A stretch of 64,000 nt of DNA, from positions 310,001 to 374,000 of the forward strand of contig CAVVAJ010000007.1 of NCBI GenBank assembly GCA_963746255.1, in the 5' to 3' direction. Each line of letters opens with the position of its first letter. Within the stretch, counting starts at the first letter, position 1. Below, piece after piece: positions 1 to 9,229 of the stretch. Made by a program: the position numbers and the translations under genes. The stretch is from DAOVXM01 sp963746255. GTDB taxonomy: Bacteria; Chloroflexota; Anaerolineae; Anaerolineales; UBA4823. Under the pieces are notes generated by a model that saw nothing but the letters and a program-made list of their open reading frames with translations, was not told the DNA's origin and did no database searches.

Positions 1-2090
1 TCCCAGACCGGTATTTCCAAACTGAGATTCCGCTTCTCCCATTGCGTTGTACCGGTTGGATATGTCCCATCATTTGGTAATACGCTGACAGGTAAATCAT
101 CGCCTGATCGGGCGATCATCGGACCGAGGACCTCACGCACAAATTGGGGCGCTTCTTTTGGAACTGGCGGGCGCCGGTTGAATTGACCAGATGCGGTTTC
201 AGGCACCTCGACTTCATGCATATTAGCTATTGCCTGGTCAACCGCATCGTAGTTGCGTTTTACCACAGCTTCGCCGCGTTTGCCGTAGGTCTTTTTTATG
301 GCTTTCTTAATTTCCGCAATAGCTTGTTCGCGCGGTAGCACGCCGCTGATAGCGAAAAAGCACGTCTGCATAATGGTGTTTATCCGCTGCCCCATGCCAG
401 TTTTGCGGGCGACGTCGTATGCGTCTATTACGTAGAAGCGAAGTTTTTTTGCGATAATCGCTTTTTGAGTTTCGATCGGTAGTTGATCCCAGACCTCTCC
501 TGGTCCATAGGTGCTGTTTAAAAGGAAGACTGCGCCAGGAGCAGCGTACTTCAATACATCAAACTGCTCAAGAAAGATGAATTGATGGCAGGCTACGAAA
601 TTTGCTTGCTCAATAATGTACGGAGCGCGAATAGATTTTGGACCAAATCGCAGATGAGAGGTTGTGACCGATCCTGATTTTTTCGAATCGTACACAAAAT
701 GGCCTTGTGCATGGTTGTCGGTCTCTTCACCAATGATCTTGATTGAGTTTTTATTCGCGCCCACAGTTCCGTCAGCACCCAGTCCCCAGAATACGCACTG
801 GACAGTACCAGGCATATTGATGAAAAATGCAGGATCAAAGTGGATGCTTGTGTGTGAAAGATCGTCATTGATCCCGACAGTAAAGTGGTTTTTTGGCTCT
901 GCTTTGAGCATTTCATCGAATACACCTTTCACCATTGCAGGAGTGAATTCCTTCGATGAGAGCCCATAACGGCCGCCGATAACCCGCGGGTATGGCCGAT
1001 TGGCGAACTGAGCGTATGGCACAGAGCCCTCCGCCAAACCTTCGTTGATGGCGGTTACAACATCTTGGTAAAGTGGTTCGCCTGCCGAACCGGGTTCTTT
1101 GGTGCGGTCTAGAACCGCGATAGTCTTCACGGTTGGCGGGAGTGCGTCGAGGAAGTGAGTGACTGAAAATGGCCGGTACAAGTGGATATTGACAACGCCA
1201 ACCTTCTCGCCCTGCTGAGTTAAGTACTTTGCAGTTTCAGAAGCAGTCTCTGCACCCGAGCCCATTATGATAATCACCCTTTCAGCATCCGCGGCACCGG
1301 TGTAATCAAAGAGCTTATACTGTCGTCCAGTTACCTCCGCAAATTTTTCCATGCTGTTCATAACCAAGTCGGGGCAGGTTTGATAGAAGGGATTCACGGT
1401 CTCACGCGCTTGGAAGAAAACATCCGGATTTTGCGCTGTACCGCGGATAACTGGATGGTCTGGAGATAAGCCTCTTGCCCGGTGAGCGTGGACGAGTTCA
1501 TCATCGATCATTTCCCGCATTTCTTCATCGCTGAGCTGGATGATTTTATTAACCTCATGCGATGTGCGGAATCCATCGAAGAAGTGTAGGAAGGGGATTC
1601 TAGTGACTAGAGTTGCCGCATGGGCAATCATTGCCATATCCTGTGCTTCCTGAACGGAGCTGGAGGCCAGCAATGCATACCCGGTCGCCCGGGTTGCCAT
1701 TACATCTGAATGGTCTCCGAATATCGAGAGCGCCTGAGCAGCGATTGAACGAGCCGAAACATGGAAAACAGTTGGTGTGAGCTCACCGGCGATCTTGTAC
1801 ATGTTGGGGATCATGAGGAGCAAACCCTGAGAAGCGGTGAAAGTGGTGGTGAGTGAACCGGTTTGCAGTGCGCCGTGGACTGCTCCAGCTGCACCGCCTT
1901 CAGCTTGCATCTCAGTAACCATTGGGACCGTTCCCCAAAGATTTGTTATCCCTTTCGCTGACCACTCATCTGCAAATTCTCCCATGGGTGATGATGGTGT
2001 AATGGGATAAATTGCGATAACTTCACTTAGTTTGTGGGCCACGTAAGCAGTGGCTTCGTTACCATCAATTGTAATCATAGGTTTTTTCAT
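1..2090 (-). CDS. nifJ: pyruvate:ferredoxin (flavodoxin) oxidoreductase, N-terminal part, cut by window edge
   Basis: Oxidatively decarboxylates pyruvate to acetyl-CoA while reducing ferredoxin or flavodoxin; cytoplasmic. About 696 codons are readable without a stop. Seen: the N-terminal pyrimidine-binding domain with ITPSSPMGE and the EMQAEGGAAGAVHGAL stretch, then domain II, then the gamma domain with GADGTVGANKNSIKIIGE. The last readable residues (NLSLEIPVW) sit at the point where NifJ proteins enter the EKR/ferredoxin region, so the 2x[4Fe-4S] and thiamine-diphosphate domains lie outside the window. Start chosen at the ATG of 2088-2090, with GGGAG about 8 nt upstream. Family members are about 1,170-1,200 residues. 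A single-chain NifJ fits an anaerobic or fermentative organism. Confidence 0.95.
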   Translation of the reverse strand, partial: MKKPMITIDGNEATAYVAHKLSEVIAIYPITPSSPMGEFADEWSAKGITNLWGTVPMVTEMQAEGGAAGAVHGALQTGSLTTTFTASQGLLLMIPNMYKIAGELTPTVFHVSARSIAAQALSIFGDHSDVMATRATGYALLASSSVQEAQDMAMIAHAATLVTRIPFLHFFDGFRTSHEVNKIIQLSDEEMREMIDDELVHAHRARGLSPDHPVIRGTAQNPDVFFQARETVNPFYQTCPDLVMNSMEKFAEVTGRQYKLFDYTGAADAERVIIIMGSGAETASETAKYLTQQGEKVGVVNIHLYRPFSVTHFLDALPPTVKTIAVLDRTKEPGSAGEPLYQDVVTAINEGLAEGSVPYAQFANRPYPRVIGGRYGLSSKEFTPAMVKGVFDEMLKAEPKNHFTVGINDDLSHTSIHFDPAFFINMPGTVQCVFWGLGADGTVGANKNSIKIIGEETDNHAQGHFVYDSKKSGSVTTSHLRFGPKSIRAPYIIEQANFVACHQFIFLEQFDVLKYAAPGAVFLLNSTYGPGEVWDQLPIETQKAIIAKKLRFYVIDAYDVARKTGMGQRINTIMQTCFFAISGVLPREQAIAEIKKAIKKTYGKRGEAVVKRNYDAVDQAIANMHEVEVPETASGQFNRRPPVPKEAPQFVREVLGPMIARSGDDLPVSVLPNDGTYPTGTTQWEKRNLSLEIPVW

Positions 2091-2500
2091 CAGAAATCTC
2101 CCTTACGGCAGTATAGATTAGCATCATGCAATCGCAGTATGGACAATCATGCTGATTTACCCTGCTGTTGGAAAGGCTGTTAACCGATTTTCGAAAACAG
2201 GGTATTGTGTGATATTCTGCAGTTTGCGAAGTGTGCGAATAGATGATTGACTCAATTAATAAGTTTAACCACCCTTGTTCTATCCAGATAGTAATATTAG
2301 GCATAAAAAACACCTGTGAACTGTCATATTATTATTACAGTGCTGTCATCAATCTCGGTTGTGATTATTTTTCGCGTAATAATCGCCATTCCAGGTTTAT
2401 AACGGCGGATGGCACTTAAAATGCAACCTCAATATATCCAAAGGCTGGTCAGCGTATTTCCGTATAGACTCTGCGTATGATTCTGCTCTCGCAAGCTCAC
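2091..2500. other. AT-rich divergent intergenic region, no gene seen
   Basis: Roughly 400 bases between the divergent nifJ gene and the + strand membrane-protein operon. Short open frames exist here, but none has a ribosome site or a recognisable product. I could not define the nifJ promoter with confidence. Confidence 0.5.
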
Positions 2501-2529
2501 TTGACCAAAAGTATATGCACATATAAAAT
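2501..2529 (+). promoter_or_regulatory. sigma-70-type promoter of the membrane-protein operon
   Basis: TTGACC (2501-2506), a 17-base spacer, then TAAAAT (2524-2529), about 40 bases before the first gene of the operon. Spacing and both hexamers fit a housekeeping sigma-70 promoter. Expected start of transcription is near 2536. Confidence 0.6.
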
Positions 2530-2568
2530 CATGCTGGCTTCTTTATTCAAAATATTTTTTCATTGCTC

Positions 2569-2829
2569 ATGGATCGTTTGATGCACCAATTTATCTTGGA
2601 AGAATGGTCTCGTAAAATCCGTGCATGGGGATTCGGGGATATCGTGGCTACCCTGCTTGATTCTCTTGGTCCTTTATGTTTGGTTGGCGCGCAGTTCCTT
2701 TACTTCTCTCAGCCCGTTACATCGATCTTTCTTTCTGATCGCAGCCTTTCCACCATGATTGAGTTGTTTGAAGATCAAAAACAGTCCCAGGTGTTCATCT
2801 CTTTTTTGCGGGAAGGAGTTCAGCAGTGA
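2569..2829 (+). CDS. small protein of unknown function, first gene of membrane-protein operon
   Basis: An 86-residue protein I do not recognise. It begins MDRLMHQFILEEW and has one moderately hydrophobic stretch in the middle (LLDSLGPLCLVGAQFLYF). The ATG at 2569 was chosen over an in-frame TTG six bases upstream. Its stop overlaps the GTG start of the next gene (GTGA at 2826-2829), the signature of translational coupling, which is the main argument that it is a real gene. It follows a good promoter. Function cannot be inferred beyond membership of this operon. Confidence 0.6.
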   Translation: MDRLMHQFILEEWSRKIRAWGFGDIVATLLDSLGPLCLVGAQFLYFSQPVTSIFLSDRSLSTMIELFEDQKQSQVFISFLREGVQQ

Positions 2830-3590
2830 ATTTACCAGATGTGCTCTGGGTGAAACTAGCTGGATTACTTTTCGTACTCATTTTTTTGGGTCTGATCATC
2901 GGCTTCACGCTGCGTGACCGTGACCGCACCTTGGCTCCACGACGTAGGATCCTTGCTTTTAATCGGTTGCGAGATGCAATCGGATTAGGAGTGGAATCAG
3001 GCAGCCGCTTGCATATTTCTATCGGTTGGGGAGGTCTCCTAGGGATACCTGGTATTGGCAGCTTGATCGGTTTGAGTATTGCCAAGAGAGTCGCGAAAAT
3101 TGCTTCGATAAGTGATAAGCCTCCAATAATCACCAGTGGTGAAGGGGCAACTGCTGTTTTGTCACGCGATACTATGCAGGCTGCCTATCGAGAACTCAAT
3201 CAGCAAGATAAGTTCGACTCAGCACTCGGCCGCATGAGCGGTGTAACACCCTTTTCTTATGCTGCTGGGACATTGCCGTTAATCTATGATGAGAAAGTTT
3301 CTGCAACCATTGTTGGGGGTCATCTTGGCAGCGAGGTTGGACTCATCACGGATGCCACTCAACGGACGGGAGGTGTGAGTCTCACGGGTAGTGATAACTT
3401 ACCCGCACAAGCAGTAATGTTTGGGACGACACACGAAGCTCTTATCGGTGAAGACTATTACGCGGTTGATGCATTCTTAGATGGGGAACCCGTTCACATA
3501 GCTAGCCTTCAGGCCCAAGATATTTTACGCTGGGTGTTGACTGGTAGCATCCTGATAGGTGCGTTGTTGAAATTTATAAGGTTGATATGA
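2826..3590 (+). CDS. membrane-anchored protein of unknown function (DUF6754-like)
   Basis: 254 residues: an N-terminal membrane segment (about 9-28), a long soluble part with Gly-rich stretches (LGIPGIGSLIGL around 75-90), and a C-terminal hydrophobic segment (LTGSILIGALLKFI). The pattern resembles the DUF6754 proteins seen in Chloroflexota, a family attribution made from memory. Start is GTG at 2826, overlapping the upstream stop by three bases. The downstream gene begins inside its stop (ATGA at 3587-3590). No enzymatic motif is visible. It is part of a run of coupled membrane-protein genes that ends with an ASKHA-fold ATPase. Confidence 0.7.
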   Translation: MNLPDVLWVKLAGLLFVLIFLGLIIGFTLRDRDRTLAPRRRILAFNRLRDAIGLGVESGSRLHISIGWGGLLGIPGIGSLIGLSIAKRVAKIASISDKPPIITSGEGATAVLSRDTMQAAYRELNQQDKFDSALGRMSGVTPFSYAAGTLPLIYDEKVSATIVGGHLGSEVGLITDATQRTGGVSLTGSDNLPAQAVMFGTTHEALIGEDYYAVDAFLDGEPVHIASLQAQDILRWVLTGSILIGALLKFIRLI

Positions 3591-4210
3591 AAGTTCCAAT
3601 CTCAACCGCAATCGCCATAGCATTTGGCTTGATTGTTCTCATGGGATATTTTATCGATATCCCTATTCTTATCACATTGCGCGATGTTTTTGTGAGGTGG
3701 GCAGTCTTACTGATGACAGTTGCTGTCATCCTTGGCGTTGTTAACTTGGTCAACGTGCATTGGAAGAAATTTACTAAAGACCCGGGAGAGAATCCCTACA
3801 GCATTATTTTATTGGTTGCTTTCGGACTTACCCTGATAGCTGCTGGATTTTTTGGTCCAACGGGTGAATGGTCGCTCTGGATTTTCAATCATATACAAAT
3901 GCCGGTTGAACAGAGCTTAATGGCTATCTTAGTTGTTGTTCTTATATATTCAGTTGCGCGGATGTTTAAGGATCGTTTTAACCTGATTTCCTTGGTGTTC
4001 ATCGTAACCGTATTAATGATGCTTATCTTGGCTGTACCGTGGTTTGGAGTCGCTATACCTGGGCTGCAAGGTCCAGGCGGAATTCGTTCCTTTATTGCTG
4101 AAATACCGGCGGTCGCGGGTGCGCGCGGGATCTTAATCGGGATAGGATTGGGTACGATAGCTACCGGTTTGCGAGTGCTTATCGGTGCTGACCGGCCATA
4201 TGGGGGTTAA
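3587..4210 (+). CDS. polytopic membrane protein of unknown function
   Basis: 207 residues with about six predicted membrane segments (near 8-25, 33-52, 70-88, 105-123, 132-152 and 180-200). No conserved enzymatic motif is visible. It is coupled to its neighbours by ATGA overlap upstream and a one-base TAATG overlap downstream. The role is probably structural or scaffold-like within the same membrane assembly as the flanking genes; this is inference from synteny only. Confidence 0.7.
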   Translation: MKVPISTAIAIAFGLIVLMGYFIDIPILITLRDVFVRWAVLLMTVAVILGVVNLVNVHWKKFTKDPGENPYSIILLVAFGLTLIAAGFFGPTGEWSLWIFNHIQMPVEQSLMAILVVVLIYSVARMFKDRFNLISLVFIVTVLMMLILAVPWFGVAIPGLQGPGGIRSFIAEIPAVAGARGILIGIGLGTIATGLRVLIGADRPYGG

Positions 4211-6706
4211 TGGTGAGTGAAAATCGCTGCATGATGTGCGGGAAAGATAATCCGCCTGAGCTGGAGGAATGCCAGTACTGTCAGGCCAGATTGAAGCCGC
4301 TTATCATCTCAAATCGTCCAGAGGAAAGTATTGACCGAGTTGCGGCAGCATCCCTTATCCCAATCGAAAAACAAGAATCTGACCCAGCGGATTGGCTAAG
4401 GGATTTGCGTGGGAGTGATATCGAGCCAGAGGAAGAACTCGCATCAGATCAAGAGCCTTTGTTTGACGTTATGTTCGAGCAAGTAGAGACAGAGTCTACC
4501 AATGATGATCAGGATTGGTTGGCAGATTTACGCGTTGATAGCCACGGTCTACCGGATTTATCTATCGATGATGATGCATCCTGGGATGATGATAAAGATT
4601 TCGGTGAGCTCATCGACGAGCAAATACTTGAAGACAGAATACCCCAATCGCACAAAGATCCACCATCCCCGGCAACTTTCATTGAGAGTGCTGACCAAAA
4701 GAGTGCTGATCAAAAGACCGAACTAAGCTTGGATGAGGACGCTCCAGAATGGCTGCAGCAAATCAGGTCCCTTCACAAACTAGAACGAGATGGCTTGCGA
4801 TTTGAGGATGATTCTGAATCTGATGAGTCCTTCGATATAGAGTGGGATGACCACCAGGGACTTGTTGGACAAGATGATTTTGAGGAATCTCTCGATGGAA
4901 TCAGTTCTATTCCTCGAGATGATGTTGCCCGAGAGTATGGCGATGAGGATGCAGCGGGTACCACATCAGAATTGACAAATGGTTTTGATAATCTGGATTT
5001 GGAGGCTGTGGACGAGCTTCCTGACTGGTTGTCTTTAGAATCTGAGGTAAGCGATAAAGATAAATCAATCGATGAAAAGCAACTGCTTGGCGCGGACGAA
5101 ACCGAGGATAAATCCCCACTGAGAGATGATAGCGATCATATTGACACAGTAGATGGTTCATTCAAGCCAGAAGCGGATACGGGCTTTGAAAGAGAAGCCC
5201 CCGAATGGCTCACAGGTTTGAGCGTTACAGATGATGAGCAGGGTGAAGAGGAACTGGCTTCATCAAGTGGAGATGTGCCTGACTGGCTGGCTGCTCTTGA
5301 GAGATCAACCCCAGATATCCCCCCTATCTCTTTCAAGGGGGATGATGACGGGGGGGACATCGATTTGGAATGGATCGAAGAAGACACGCTCACCGAAAAT
5401 ATTCTCGCGGAAAGCGAGGCTTCAGATATATTTGATCAACCACCACAGATTGATGATGCAGAACTCTTTGAGGGGGAGCTGACTGATGTTGGGGATGAAG
5501 ATTTCATCTCTCAATTGGATTTGGATGAATCAGTTGCTGATGATTCCGATGGGGCAGAGCGAGCAGAGCTTCCAATCTGGATGGAGTCAATGAAGCCCGT
5601 CGAAGCCGTTACTCCTGTTATCGGTAATTTGCAGGTTGCCGAAAGCCAAGTTGAAGTAAGCGGACCCTTAGCGGGGCTGCAGGGCGTACTCCCAGCAGAA
5701 CCAGAAACTGCAGATTATTTGAAGTCTGCTGTAGGTTCTGTTCAGTTAAACATAGTAGAAAAGCAGCATGCACAAATTGCGATATTAGCTAAACTGATAC
5801 AAAGTGAAGAGATTCCTGCACCGATACCAGATCAACCTGCCGTAACATCCCAGAGTATTTTTCGGGTGGTCATTTTCTCTATCCTATTTGCGGTTATCGC
5901 CTGGACGATTTTTGATTGGGAGTCAATCGCAACCGCTTCCAGCTTTTTCCCCAGAGGTATTCAGCGTGAATTCAGTGGTGAACAATATCCCTGCTGGCGC
6001 TCCTGTGCTTCTTGCCGTTGATTATGACATCGGATTATCTGCCGAGATGGAGGCGGCTTCGGCTGTTCTGCTCGATCATTTAATGATCCGAGGGGCATAT
6101 TTGACTATCGTATCGACAACCGCAACTGGCCCTGCGCAGGCGGAACATCTGATAGATACTGTCAATGTACGATCCGAGCATCAATATAGTGATCCTGAGC
6201 AGTACACAAACCTAGGCTATATACCAGGTGGGCATTCCGGGTTATTTGCTTTTGCCCAGGCACCAAGGCAAGTATCACCTTATTCAATCGCGGGTGACCA
6301 TGTTTGGGAAAACGAACCTCTGGCTGAGATAAACGACCTCGCGCAATTTGCACTGACCGCCGTAATAACCGAGGATCCAGATAAAGCACGGGCATGGATA
6401 GAACAAGTGCAGCCCATGCTTGGAGAAAAACCACTCATTATGGCGTTGAGTGCCCAGGCCGAACCGATGGTTCGACCTTATTATGACAATCAATCTAACC
6501 AGCTGCAGGGCTTCATATCAGGCATTGCCGGAGGCGCTTCGTATGAAGCGCTGTTGAATCGATTGGGACTTGGGCGGATATATTGGGATGCCTTTACTCT
6601 TACTTCAATCGCAGGTGTCGTCCTGATAATCATTACCGGTTTGGTATACGTATTGGTTCCGAAGATAGAGCTGCCAAATTTCCACGCACAAAAGGATGAA
6701 GGATGA
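4210..6706 (+). CDS. zinc-ribbon acidic membrane protein with seven WL motifs; apparent +1 frameshift near 5950
   Basis: Reads as two overlapping frames (4210-6021 and 5888-6706) that make one protein of about 831 residues if one C is removed from the CCCC at 5949-5952; the join then reads SSFFPEVFSVNSVVNN. N-terminus: a zinc ribbon with two CxxC pairs (C7/C10 and C21/C24). Residues 55-470 are strongly acidic, with a repeated short motif (DWL, PEWL, PDWL or PIW) at about 61, 102, 178, 270, 330, 356 and 454. One membrane segment lies at about 556-575, then an exported domain, then a second membrane segment near the C-terminus (SIAGVVLIIITGLVYVLV). Both ends are coupled to neighbours (TAATG upstream, ATGA downstream), which suggests the intact product is needed. 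No enzyme motif. Whether the frameshift is real or a consensus error is open. Confidence 0.75.
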
Positions 6707-7404
6707 GCTTAGCAAGTGTCAGCTTCCCCGATTTGCTTGGAGCCGTTATAGGTTTTTCCCTGACGCTGATGGTTTTTAGCTATATCATCGGGGACAATAT
6801 TTTTTTCCGGGTGGCGATTTATGTTTTTATTGGTGTTGCTGCAGGTTATGCTGCCGTTGTTGTATGGTACAGCGTGATTTGGCCTCAATTATTGGAACCA
6901 CTCCTGTTTGGTTCACGAAATGAGCGCTTATTTATCATCTTCCCGTTAGTTATGGGAATCCTGCTCCTACTTAAATTATCTCCCAGATTAACCCGTGTCG
7001 GGAATCCGACAATCGCCTATTTGATTGGAGTCGGTGTCGCGGTCGCGATTGGTGGGGCTGTGATCGGAACAATCTTCCCACTTGTAAACGCTACAATTCA
7101 GCTGTTTGATTTCGCAGCTATCCCCAACGGGGATAGCTGGTTCAGCCATTTAATTAAAGGGGGGATGATTCTGGTGGGAACAGTAACCACATTGTTATAC
7201 TTCCATTTTGGGATCCGCTCAAAATCCGAACCTGACCAGGAAAAGCCACGCTGGGCTGTTATCTTGAGTTGGATCGGTCAAATATTCATTGGTATTTCTT
7301 TAGGTGTAATATTTGCTGGAGTTTTTTCGGCATCGTTGACTGCCATGATAGAAAGAATTACCTTTCTGGTGAATTTTATGCTTGCCATTATTGGAATTGG
7401 ATAG
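6703..7404 (+). CDS. polytopic membrane protein of unknown function
   Basis: 233 residues with about six membrane segments (near 10-28, 34-56, 72-92, 105-130, 150-170 and 190-225). The start ATG overlaps the previous stop (ATGA at 6703-6706). It is the fifth gene of the coupled operon. No catalytic or transport signature is recognised. It is followed after three bases by the presumed start region of the MutL-like ATPase gene. Confidence 0.7.
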   Translation: MSLASVSFPDLLGAVIGFSLTLMVFSYIIGDNIFFRVAIYVFIGVAAGYAAVVVWYSVIWPQLLEPLLFGSRNERLFIIFPLVMGILLLLKLSPRLTRVGNPTIAYLIGVGVAVAIGGAVIGTIFPLVNATIQLFDFAAIPNGDSWFSHLIKGGMILVGTVTTLLYFHFGIRSKSEPDQEKPRWAVILSWIGQIFIGISLGVIFAGVFSASLTAMIERITFLVNFMLAIIGIG

Positions 7405-7434
7405 CATATGAGTTGAACATCTGCTAGCGCAGAC

Positions 7435-9162
7435 TTGGTATTAGCGATCGATGTGGGGACGATCAATACGCGTGCCGCTCTGCTTGATGTAGTCGATGGC
7501 CGCTATCGCTTTATCGTGTCGGGAACAGCCCCTACAACAGTTGATGCACCGTATAAAGATATCGGTGAAGGTATTGGTATTGCCCTTGACCGTTTACAAG
7601 CGATTACTGGTAGAGTCATAATCGGTTCAGATGGCAGCTTCATCATCCCTACACGTGTCGATGGATCGGGGGTCGACAAAATTGTCGCTACATTGTCTGC
7701 TGGTCCCCCTTTGAAAGTAATCGTGTTGGGTTTGCTCGAGGATCTTTCACTTGGCAGTGCCCACCGCGTTGCCAAGTCAACCTACACTAAAGTCGTTGAT
7801 AGTGTTGGATTGAATGACCCACGCAATCCAGCAGAACGAATCGATGCAATCATCAGACATAGCCCTGATTTGATTATCGTTGCGGGAGGTACCAATGGCG
7901 GAGCTTCCCAGTCTGTAATTCAATTATTGGAAACGGTTGGCTTGGCAGGTTACTTAATTCCGAAGGAAAAGTCACCTGAAGTTCTTTTTGCAGGCAATGA
8001 AGCACTCCAGGAAGAAGTTAAACAAATTATGGGAAATATCGTTCCCTTAAATTGCGCACCGAATATTCGCCCTACTTTAAATACCGAGCGGGTATCGGCA
8101 GTCCAAATTCAGCTCGCGAAAATTGTTGGCAAAGTGCGTTCTCGCAGGATTTCTGGTGTTCAGGAACTGGATCGTTGGTCTGAAGGCAAAATGATACCGT
8201 CTGCGACAGCGTTCGGCCGTATCATACGTTTCCTGAGCAAAGTGTATGACCCAAATAAAGGTGTTTTGGGGGTTGATGTGGGTGCAGGATCGACGATGGT
8301 CGCCGCAGGGTTCTCAGGAAAGTTATCACTTGGTGTCTATCCTGAATATGGCTTAGGTTCACAGCTTAAAGATTTATTAGCGCACACGTCTTTAGATAGT
8401 ATCTCCCGCTGGCTGCACGAGGATGTCCCCAGGGATTATTTGCGGGATTACTTGTATACGAAGGCTTTGTACCCCGCAAGTGTTCCCGCAACACGCGAAG
8501 ACCTTGACATTGAACAAGCACTTGCCCGTCAGGCAATGAGACTTTCTATAAATAGACTCGCAGCGGAATTTTTGCCACAGGCTCAACGAAGCGATCTGAG
8601 TTTGCTCCCATCGTTTGAACCGATATTAGCGTCCGGAAGCGTACTAACACGCGCTCCAAGTAAGGGAAATTCGCTATTAATGTTATTGGACGGGATTCAA
8701 CCGGTTGGAATAACGACGCTTGTTCTGGATGAGAGCCATATCATCTCGGCGCTTGGTTCTGCAGCAGCTGTTAATCCTACCATACCTGTGCAAGTCCTTG
8801 AGACGAGTGCTTTTGTCAATCTCGGGACGGTAATATCTCCGCTGTCATCTGCTCGGGTAAATACACCCATCCTGAAAGTGAGGATGCAAGCTGATGACGG
8901 AAATGAACTGGATTTGATAGTAAAACAGGGTTCCCTGGCAACGTTGTCACTCCCAATCGGACAATCTGCTCGCCTGAATCTTATTCCTCTACAGCGCACG
9001 GATGTAGGCATGGGGGGGCCAGGGCGCGGAGGGAGATTACAAGTAGTCGGCGGCACCTTGGGTATCGTGTTCGATGCCCGGGGTAGACCAATTAAGCTAT
9101 CAAGCGATGTTGTTCAACGGAGAGAAGCAAACAGTCGCTGGCTTATACAACTAGGTGGATGA
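7435..9162 (+). CDS. MutL-like (glutamate mutase L type) ASKHA-fold ATPase; start uncertain
   Basis: 575 residues from TTG at 7435. Seen: phosphate-1 motif LAIDVGTINTRAALLD at the N-terminus, a second ASKHA phosphate motif GVDVGAGSTMVAAG near residue 283, and an adenosine-like motif (PILASGSVLT) near residue 400. This is the actin/Hsp70/sugar-kinase fold of the MutL family named after the protein that accompanies glutamate mutase, but no mutase genes are nearby. Better packing would put the start at ATG 7408, three bases after the upstream stop, but codon 3 of that frame is TGA (7414-7416), followed by in-frame TSASADLVLAIDVG. So either TTG is used or the TGA is an error or mutation. Likely the energy-using member of this membrane-protein operon (inference). 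Confidence 0.8.
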   Translation: MVLAIDVGTINTRAALLDVVDGRYRFIVSGTAPTTVDAPYKDIGEGIGIALDRLQAITGRVIIGSDGSFIIPTRVDGSGVDKIVATLSAGPPLKVIVLGLLEDLSLGSAHRVAKSTYTKVVDSVGLNDPRNPAERIDAIIRHSPDLIIVAGGTNGGASQSVIQLLETVGLAGYLIPKEKSPEVLFAGNEALQEEVKQIMGNIVPLNCAPNIRPTLNTERVSAVQIQLAKIVGKVRSRRISGVQELDRWSEGKMIPSATAFGRIIRFLSKVYDPNKGVLGVDVGAGSTMVAAGFSGKLSLGVYPEYGLGSQLKDLLAHTSLDSISRWLHEDVPRDYLRDYLYTKALYPASVPATREDLDIEQALARQAMRLSINRLAAEFLPQAQRSDLSLLPSFEPILASGSVLTRAPSKGNSLLMLLDGIQPVGITTLVLDESHIISALGSAAAVNPTIPVQVLETSAFVNLGTVISPLSSARVNTPILKVRMQADDGNELDLIVKQGSLATLSLPIGQSARLNLIPLQRTDVGMGGPGRGGRLQVVGGTLGIVFDARGRPIKLSSDVVQRREANSRWLIQLGG

Positions 9163-9229
9163 ATTAATATGTATTGTTAAAAAGTATGGTTGGTACCTTA
9201 CTTGCATCTAATTTTCGGACAGACAAGAT

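Noticed and set aside
593..969. Open frames on both strands within the nifJ region
   Set aside because: They lie in non-coding frames of a continuous NifJ reading frame.
2065..2313. 82-residue - strand frame upstream of nifJ
   Set aside because: It overlaps the nifJ start, has no ribosome site and no recognisable sequence; most likely chance.
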